A stretch of DNA of 64,000 nt from Phytophthora colocasiae (Eukaryota > Oomycota > Peronosporomycetes > Peronosporales > Peronosporaceae), in NCBI GenBank assembly GCA_018806915.1, contig JAGKQI010000043.1, forward strand, positions 62,001-126,000, written 5' to 3'. Positions 57,830-64,000 of this stretch are shown piece after piece (within the stretch, counting starts at the first letter, position 1; each line of letters starts with the position of its first letter). The position numbers and the translations under genes were made by a program. The notes beneath the pieces were generated by a model. That model was not told where the DNA came from. It made no database searches and was given only the letters and a program-made list of their open reading frames with translations.

Positions 57830-58570
57830 AACACGTACAAGAATGCCGCTTTCTGGGACTCTTCAGTTAAAACTGGCCAGAAACAAAGCGAATGTGTTGC
57901 CTCTGCATGGGGTGAAGAAGTCGCTGATGGCGTATCCACGGATTTGAGCAAGTGTATCCAGGTTTTGAACGTACGCAGTGGAAACTCTCTGAGGCTGGCA
58001 TTCGAAGGCCTCACGTGTGGTGCTGGTTAAGTCATCGAGAGCTCAACTCAAGGTGCTACTGGCTATGTGGAGGCAGGTAGGATGTCTGCTATAAGTTGGA
58101 GGGAGCCGAGTCGGCAAGCCCAACTTCCTCGGTGTTCTGGCTGGACGGGCAAATCTTCTACAATGGGAACTAGGCTAGCGACGCCGCTCCACAGACTACT
58201 GTTGGTTTGGGTAAGTTGACCCATACCAAACTCCACCTGACGATGTCTTAGGCTACTGTTGGTTTGTGGGCGAACATTCGTTTTGGAATGGGGGTGCAGC
58301 ACATTATTCGTGTGCTGCAACGTGTAACTCGCACAGGTCGGACGGTTGTGTGCAGTCTTGCTGGTACGGACGGCGTCATCCACAGAGTTGGATGCGTTCG
58401 ATCGATTGTTATTGCTGTCCAGCAAAGGCGAGACGCTCTTCCATGGCGAAACTCGTGCTCTCGTTCAGTATTTAGAGGTACTGCCTGGTGTGAAAAAGAT
58501 GAAAAGTGATGAGGGTATTGTGGCATGGCGTAGGTGCAGGATCGACAACTAAGACGACGGCTAGAAGCAG
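57830..58570 (+). pseudogene. ABCG NBD2 relic
   Basis: An upstream open piece ends SLRLAFEGLTCGAG followed by TAA, resembling the start of a PDR second half. After a degenerate gap, HIIRVLQRVTRTGRTVVC and then, one frame over, LDAFDRLLLLSSKGETLFHGE and YLEVLPGVKKMKSDEG match the end of NBD2 in PDR pumps (GRTVVCTIHQPS, FDSLLLLKRGGETVFFG as the usual family pattern). Walker A and signature motifs are not recognisable. Confidence 0.55.
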
Positions 58571-58939
58571 CAACGAGCGCGAAGAAGAAGCGACTCGCTA
58601 GTTCTGGATCAATGTCTACAGGCGCAGACTCTAACTCGGAAAAGGGGGCCAAGTTTCTCAACTGTTCCAGTGGAGTGAGACGAAGTGGTGACTCGAATGC
58701 AGTGTGTGGGCTACCTACGCGCAGGCTCGAATGAGCAACACGTTCCAGTTCTAATCAGAGCGTTCAAGAACGGAAACTTGGCACCTTACGCATCTTCATG
58801 GCGTACACGGACGACGTGGCTTGTTCGACGTGTAGCAATCTCGTACTGGCGGAGTCTGTCATCGATCTTGACGCCTCGTTCTTCAGCACAGTGGCAACGT
58901 CTTGGAGCGATGGGGTTGCTTTTGATGTTGTTCATGAGG

Positions 58940-59300
58940 TTCTTGTGGTTCTTCTTCCCGGCGACAAGTACGGAGTACGATACTTTTGATGGGGTTAACC
59001 AGCGCTTCGCTCATCGCGTGGTCGACGCTGATGCTTGGAGCTGCTTTGGCGTTTAGCGCCGTCGTGAGAGAGCAGGCTTGGCAAGCCCACCCAACAGCAG
59101 CTTACTACCTTTGCTCCTTCGTAGAGCTGGGATTCGTACTCGTGGTGGCGTTTAGGTGTCTACGTTCGCTTCTGGTCGGTCTACTGGCTCATGCTCACAA
59201 CCTTCGCACTGGGGCAATTGTACTTGGGACAGTGGCTTGTGTGTGATAGCAAGTGATATCTTCGTTGCTGCTGAATCAATTTACTGCCGCTACTGATGTT
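58940..59300 (+). pseudogene. ABCG second transmembrane domain relic
   Basis: Hydrophobic pieces read LMLGAALAFSAVVREQAW, AAYYLCSFVELGFVLVVAF and, one frame over, VYVRFWSVYWLMLTTFALGQ with LYLGQWLV. Order and character match PDR TMD2 around the conserved EERESFYRER region and the helices after it. Frame changes separate the pieces. It lies convergent with the UBX gene, whose stop is at 59517. Confidence 0.5.
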
Positions 59301-59516
59301 TGTATGGAGGGGCAGTGCGGTGGTTGCTTACACAGAGCTCGAGTACAGAGCAGAACGTAATCATAGCCCTGCAGAAGCGACAAACTCGCATGTGTGAAGA
59401 ATCCCCATTGAAGACTAGCTAGGCTAGCGGCGCGTTCATTTCATTTTCCTCGGTGTGGGTCGCTACATGCTATAACCATTAAGATCGAGAGAAAACAATT
59501 GGATTCGCAAATTTAC

Positions 59517-61580
59517 TCACAGCCATTTGACCATGAGCGATGCATTCTCGAGTTTGCCCTCTTCAATCGACAACGTGTCGTTGTATGCCACTGCGCTAGG
59601 TGGGAACGGTGTACGAAGCTCGAATGCGCGAGCGCGAGCCTCAGGTACCTGATCCTTCACGAACGTCCAGACCATAGCAAGCGGGTCAGTCTTGAGGAAA
59701 CGCCGCGTCAGTCGAGAACCGTCTGGTACACGAATTTGAACGCGGGTCACGCCGGGGGCTCCAGCTACAGGAGAACAAGGAGCAGCAAAATGTCAATGCA
59801 TAGCACAGACTCATAAAGGTCACTTCAGTCCACTGTACCATCAGGTTCAGGTGCCAATTCTACAACTGCCTCTTGTGCCTTTTCTTCCTCCAGGGCTTGA
59901 TCGTCTTCCTTCATCTCGCCTTCATCGTCGTCAGCGTTGCTGCCCTGCATCGAAGCGGCGATTGCTGCAGCGAGCTGATCATCCTCAGATGCGTCCATTA
60001 TGTCCGGCTCAGCCTTCTACAATAAAGAAGGCAAAGCGAAAGTTCAGTTTGTATAAAGTAAAAGTCAAAACCAGAAAATAACGCGGTACACATCTGTACC
60101 ATCTTTTGCTCAGTAGGCGGAGCATCAAGCGTGTGCATGCAGCAGAAATCCGACACTACCAACACAAATCAATCATCGATAAGAACGTCAGTACACTCGT
60201 CATCACTTCACTTCTAGCTCGAGCGTTCGTACATTTTTCAGTCATATCCTGTGGCTCGTGGAAACCCGTCCACCGCTGTCGGATATCCCCTGTCCGTGGA
60301 TCAATGATCAACACGATCGGAAGCGAGTCACGGTCGATCTGATACAGGCTACAAAACTTCTTGCCGTGCTCCGACGCCCAGTAATTCTGCCAGCACAGCA
60401 TGAGTTCTGGTCAACAAATTGACAAACGCTCTAATGGAACACTGCAGAATATACCTGCCAGAACACGAAGCCACTCGCCACGAGGTTCTGCACTACGTCG
60501 TCACTCCACGTGTCGCGATTCAGCATGTGACTAGCGAACACAATTTCGTCCTGAATGTTAACGAGCAACCACTTTCCCTCGCTCTTGGCAAGTGTACGGG
60601 CCTACAGTAGGAAAAAAACGTCAATACCTTCTTAAGACAACGCACAGTTAGCGACGTACATCCGAGTACGTCCCTTGGAACATGATGGCTGTCGGCGGCT
60701 GGAAAAGGGTGCTCAGATCACGCGTCCGCTCGTTGGTGGCACTGTCGTCGCCGGTTGAGTCTCCGAACGCTACCGCACTAGGACCTCCAAAGGCCGTGGA
60801 AATGCTGCCCGCCGTCATAGCCGCGATGCTCTCAGCTGCAAAATCGCGGTTTTGATCGCGCAGGTGGCGCATAGGCCGCACTGCGACAGAAAACATCGGT
60901 CAGTTCACTTGCTAGGGGTTAATTGCTGCCTTATGGACACTCACACAGGTCCATCTCCGACTCCACAAGGCGTTGGCGCTTGGACGGGTCTGGGGCTCGC
61001 ACTGCATTTTCACTGAGAACATCACAACCTGTTATTCCAGTACATTAGACGCGATCTGCTCAGGAAACGCACTCTTCTCCGTAAGCGGCAGCGATGGCAG
61101 CGGCTGTGGCTGCGTCCATGTCAGTGGACGGGGCTGGCGGAGGGCTGAAGCTGGTCGCGTGGGAACTGGAGGTTGCAGCAGGTTCACGAGGTGCACTGAA
61201 GGCTGTGCTGGCGCTCTGACCCCCGCTCTCCATGTACAGATTAACCTGTGTAAAGAAGAAAAAAAAATTTAGACTCTCAAGCGGAAAGGAGATCACAGAG
61301 GAGAGCGAGGCGCACCGCTTCGCCAAGTTTCCAGTTGGTGAGCTATAATTCCGGAGGTTAAACACAAGATTTCGGGCGTTAAAATCATCGTAAGAAAGGA
61401 TTCGATTTGGGGAGATGTAAAACCTCAAGATACTGCAGTGCGCTGCTGGAGTCAGCTCCGGTGATGCTCATGAATCTGCAGAAGGAAGAGAGTGTGAGGC
61501 ACAGCTATACTCAGAGGAGAATGCACGCGGGGGTTCACGCACGAGGCCAGCGCGTCCTGCGAATCTGGGGGGTTCTCCAT
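59517..61580 (-). CDS. UBXN7: UBXN7/Ubx5-like UBA-UAS-UIM-UBX protein (11 exons)
   Basis: Exons on the minus strand, 5' to 3', are: 61543-61580, 61424-61475, 61316-61342, 61073-61245, 60945-61012, 60660-60880, 60455-60601, 60233-60386, 60100-60155, 59839-60016, 59517-59764. They sum to 1362 nt, giving 453 residues. All ten introns are GT-AG and 58-83 bp, and every junction keeps frame. An in-frame TAA lies 21 bp upstream of the ATG. Domains: UBA at ~8-45 (FMSITGADSSSALQYLE, TNWKLGEAVNLYMESGG); a basic KRQR at ~108-111; UAS thioredoxin-like fold at ~177-300 (KWLLVNIQDEIVFASHMLNRD, FWQNYWASEHGKKF, PIVLIIDPRTGDI); UIM at ~322-336 (SEDDQLAAAIAASMQ); C-terminal UBX at ~373-453 with an FPPSAVAY loop. 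Family members link ubiquitylated substrates to the Cdc48/p97 segregase, in nucleus and cytosol. Human UBXN7 has the same domain order and similar length. Confidence 0.9.
61316..61342 (-). other. 27-nt micro-exon completing the UBA domain
   Basis: Nine codons (LTNWKLGEA) lie between a CAG-less TATAG acceptor and a GTGCGC donor, flanked by introns of 81 and 70 bp. Skipping it would keep the frame but remove the central part of the UBA fold. The join QYLE-LTNWKLGEA-VNLYMESGG restores the usual UBA spacing, which is the main support. Confidence 0.7.
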
Positions 61581-62099
61581 GTCTTGCAGCTGGCTCAGTT
61601 AGAGAAGTACTCGGGCCTGTATACTGTGATATCGATTTATACCAGTACTGTGAAATTATACGAAATATTCAAATACTCAATACTACAGGTATATCAAGAG
61701 TAAGAGTTTACCTCTGATATCTGTTACAGTGTATATAATGTCGCTCACTGTGCTCCTTAACGCCCACGGTACTGAGTGAGACTGACAGTAAGCCGGATCT
61801 TGACAGACAACACTAGACCAATGTCCAGGTGGAGGGAGGTTCTCTTCCAACAAGCAGCACCTTCGTCGTCGAAGTTCGGTATCAAATGCATTCAGGCGAG
61901 CACCGCTCTCACGATACTCAAGAGTCACTTCTAGTAAGAGGATACGAGCGAGTGAAGTCACCATTTAGATACACAAAACACGGCATATATTTCCACCACG
62001 TTGAAATGCCCTCCCTGCCGCCCCACTCTGACTACCTTCTACTACAAGTGGGAGTAAGTTGGGCGTGGTGAAGCAAAGGCTGCAGCCTCATTACACAAT
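61581..62099. other. Intergenic region upstream of the UBX gene
   Basis: About 520 bp between the ROK kinase stop and the UBX gene start, both on the minus strand. A TATAAAT on the minus strand at 61635-61641 lies about 55-61 bp upstream of the ATG and could be a promoter element. I see no convincing ORF or RNA gene. Confidence 0.4.
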
Positions 62100-62984
62100 C
62101 TACTGCAGCTCCAGGCGGGCCAGGTGCAGCGAGCTCACGAGACCGATGGCCGGGTGGAATGACGCGCGGATGTACTTCTCCACAGGAGGCTGCTGGCCGT
62201 ACTTGTTCACACGAGCCACGAACTTCTCGCGGATCAGATCGAACAGCTTCTCGCGACGAGCGATGCCGCCGCCAATGACGATCACGTCCGGGGACGTCAG
62301 GAACGTCACGTTGATGCACAGGTTAGCCAGGTAGTGCGCGATCGTGTCCCACACCGGGTCGTCGTCGGTGATGGTGGCCAGATCGCGGCGGTCCACGCCC
62401 GTACGCGCAGCGATGGAGCCCGAGGCGACCATACCTTCAATGCAGTTGCCGTGGAACGGACACACGCCCTTGAAGTCCGTCTCAATGTCCTGCGGAGCAG
62501 GCGGCACGATGATGTGACCGCCCTCCGGGTGCATGAAGCCGTGGATGGCGTTGCCGTTCGTGCACACACCGACGCCCACGCCAGTGCCCACCGTGATGTA
62601 GACAGCGCTGCTGATGTCGCCGTGGCCGCCGTAAGCCACCTCGTACAGCGCGGGCGCGTTCACGTCCGTGTCGAAGCCAATGGGGACGTCCGGGAACGCG
62701 CGCTTGAACACACCCACCACGTCCGTGTTGCCCCAGTTCGGCTTGGGCGTGCTCGTGATGTAGCCGTACGTCGGCGACTTCTTGTTCAGGTCCACGGGGC
62801 CGAACGACGCGATGCCGATCGAGTCGAACTTGCGCTCCTTCAGCCAGTCAACCACGGCGCCCATCGTGGCTTCGGGCGTCGTCGTGTCCACCTCGAACTT
62901 CTCGAGGATGTTCTCTGGGTGGTCCTCAGCGATGGCCACGACCCACGTGGTGCCGCCAACTTCGACTCCTGCGAAACGGGGCAT
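62100..62984 (-). CDS. ROK-family fructokinase (bacterial type)
   Basis: ATG at 62984, TAG at 62100, 294 residues, no intron. I chose this ATG (context GACAATG) because the frame upstream has no ATG; the only earlier candidate, at 63030-63032, is TTG. Motifs: N-terminal phosphate loop GVEVGGTTWVV (6-16); sugar-binding GFDTDVNAPALYE (103-115) with D107 as the likely catalytic base; GTGVGVGV (133-140); HPEGGH (152-157); a ROK zinc site CPFHGNC (175-181), probably with H157; and VIVIGGGI near the C terminus. The pattern is that of YdhR/GmuE-type fructokinases, which phosphorylate fructose with ATP in the cytosol. ROK kinases are mainly bacterial, so acquisition by transfer is plausible but needs a tree. 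Glucokinase or mannokinase activity is the alternative. Confidence 0.88.
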   Translation of the reverse strand: MPRFAGVEVGGTTWVVAIAEDHPENILEKFEVDTTTPEATMGAVVDWLKERKFDSIGIASFGPVDLNKKSPTYGYITSTPKPNWGNTDVVGVFKRAFPDVPIGFDTDVNAPALYEVAYGGHGDISSAVYITVGTGVGVGVCTNGNAIHGFMHPEGGHIIVPPAPQDIETDFKGVCPFHGNCIEGMVASGSIAARTGVDRRDLATITDDDPVWDTIAHYLANLCINVTFLTSPDVIVIGGGIARREKLFDLIREKFVARVNKYGQQPPVEKYIRASFHPAIGLVSSLHLARLELQ

Positions 62985-63096
62985 TGTCTTGAGAATAGAG
63001 TGTTTGGGTTGAGGCGAGTCGATCTGCTTCAAAGTGGAATTCTCGCTAAGTGGTGTCGTCGACCACGAAATCTGTGACGTGTGTGCATTGACAGAG

Positions 63097-63103
63097 AGAG
63101 TGA
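63097..63103 (-). promoter_or_regulatory. Candidate oomycete initiator (Inr) of the ROK kinase gene
   Basis: On the minus strand the sequence GCTCACTCTCTC contains TCACTCT, matching the oomycete initiator consensus YCAYTYY, in the GCTCA context often seen around it. It lies about 115 bp upstream of the ATG at 62984. A flanking FPR element (CAWTTTNYY) is not clearly present. Confidence 0.35.
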
Positions 63104-64000
63104 GCTGCGCATGTGCTATGCAGATCTGAAGTTTGGACTGGCTTTCAGTTCAACTTCAACGAGGATGCGCCTGGATACGCAAGGGGCCACCAAGCACCAG
63201 GGGAGTTGACAAGCATCCGCTTGGCACCACAGGTCTGATGCAACTGATACATTTACTGGTCAAACTTTGACTCAAAGGGCATCGGCCGACGGCGCGAGGC
63301 CACGGCGTGACATCCCAGATATGTAGCACAAAGTCATGGAAGGCTCGAGGTGCTAGCTCCGGGCGGAAAAAGAAGACCCACGCTTCAGGGCGATGCTTCA
63401 ACTGCAAGTTGTTGATTGATTTTGCATAGAGGCGGCAATGCGTGGAGCCAAGTGCCAGCAAGTGGTTGCGCACAGGTACCCACCCACCCGCCTTGAGCTC
63501 GAGACCACTTCTTGACAAGCTTGTCTTCGAACAATAAGATCGCATCGCTCAATCTGAAGCATTTGTGTATTTCAGCAAACCTTGTGTAGTTTTAGCGCAA
63601 ATGCAGCTCTTTTCACAAGACAGAATGTAAACTCCATAGATACTGTACGCACGCCTTCAAAAACAGGCGCAAAAATGACACGCATGGAATGGCTTCTTGT
63701 AATTTACAGCTTCCATTCTGCAGCAGCAGTGCTCTGCAGACAATGAGGAATATGCAATGGACAGATTGCCTGCTATCGCTTCTCGGTGTTGTTGCAAGTC
63801 TAGGATAGCGTTGCCAAAGACATCTTGTTGGGGTTTTGGGCCGATCTAAGACCACATGATCTATGCAAGATAGGGGAAGGTCAGTAAACTGAAGCAGCAC
63901 GACGCAATGAATCAGAGGGTGTTTACAAGCGGCTGGCCAGCTTTCATCCTTGCCCACTTGCTGCAAGCTGCCGTCAATGAGTTTGGAGCGAGAAGGTCTC
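63104..64000. other. Right-end region without a supportable gene
   Basis: About 900 bp. Minus-strand frames at 63156-63545 and 63613-63966 are open for 129 and 117 codons, but their peptides have no motif I recognise and no clear start context. They may be chance frames or remnants of a dispersed repeat. I see no RNA gene or element ends. Confidence 0.4.

Larger units (their letters stand above)
55560..59310 (+). pseudogene. Decayed TETE-repeat/ABCG transporter relative
   Basis: This plus-strand stretch, divergent from the giant gene, carries recognisable pieces in order: an acidic lead-in (FDESGERARIDLLEDHYADK); TETE-like units at 55.73-55.92 and 55.95-56.20 kb; an NBD1 relic at 56.31-56.80 kb; more TETE-like units at 56.90-57.78 kb; an NBD2 relic at ~57.83-58.57 kb; and a TMD2 relic at ~58.94-59.29 kb. 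No single frame covers it. Stops and shifts occur throughout, for example at 55875 (TAA after KRWS), 56011 (TAA), the T5 run at 56347-56351, 56683 and 57120. Unlike the giant gene, lesions are not confined to one homopolymer and the units are strongly diverged, so true decay is likely. Typical PDR pumps are NBD1-TMD1-NBD2-TMD2; here TETE units occupy the TMD1 position. Whether introns explain any of the breaks is unresolved. Confidence 0.6.

Noticed and set aside
62985..63032. Sixteen extra N-terminal residues on the ROK kinase
   Set aside because: The upstream start would be TTG, and the canonical ROK N terminus begins at the ATG at 62984.
63156..63966. Two minus-strand open frames of 129 and 117 codons at the right end
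   Set aside because: No domain, start context or codon pattern like the neighbours. They could be remnants of a repeat, but I cannot support a gene.

Overview
The window looks like nuclear DNA of an oomycete, probably of the Phytophthora/Peronosporales type. The evidence is: very short GT-AG introns (58-83 bp), coding regions rich in G/C at third positions, PDR-type ABCG transporter relics, annexin modules, a eukaryotic UBA-UAS-UIM-UBX protein beside a bacterial-type ROK sugar kinase, and a YCAYTYY initiator-like motif of the oomycete kind. The species cannot be named from sequence alone.

Layout. (1) Bases 1-141 hold the 5' end of an unidentified minus-strand gene that runs off the window. 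(2) Bases 283-53806, minus strand, read as one enormous, apparently intronless gene. From N to C terminus it contains: a short unique head with an N-myristoylation-like start (53266-53806); about 104 copies of a ~101-residue Thr/Glu-rich repeat, here called TETE (21807-53265); about 8 copies of a 146-residue Thr/Ser repeat with a Gly/Val/Ala hydrophobic stretch (18386-21800); a degenerate ABCG/PDR nucleotide-binding domain (17554-18385); 13 almost identical annexin modules (1314-17553); and a divergent terminal annexin module ending in TAA at 283. If colinear this is roughly 17,800 residues. As printed, the frame is broken by several dozen 1-5 base indels, most of them G5 to G4 at one homopolymer of the TETE repeat, plus one substituted patch with two in-frame stops. 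The indels look mainly like consensus errors, but real decay cannot be excluded.

(3) Bases 53807-55559 are intergenic, with a 61-bp direct duplication and a 19-bp inverted repeat. (4) Bases 55560-59310, plus strand, hold a decayed relative pointing away from the giant gene. It has TETE-like units, an ABCG NBD1 relic with the same internal deletion as the giant gene, more TETE-like units, an NBD2 relic and a TMD2 relic. (5) Bases 59517-61580, minus strand, encode a UBXN7/Ubx5-like Cdc48/p97 adaptor in 11 exons that I could join in frame (453 aa). (6) Bases 62100-62984, minus strand, encode an intact bacterial-type ROK fructokinase (294 aa), with a candidate initiator at 63097-63103. (7) From 63104 to the end I see no supportable gene.

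The most novel object is the giant gene. It joins a possible lipid anchor, a very long repetitive stalk, a dead ABC ATPase remnant and 14 annexin modules with up to 29 canonical calcium sites. A calcium-dependent membrane tether or scaffold is a reasonable hypothesis, but it is inference. The paralogous relic next door suggests how it arose: a PDR transporter family that acquired TETE repeats, one member of which then gained and amplified annexin modules.
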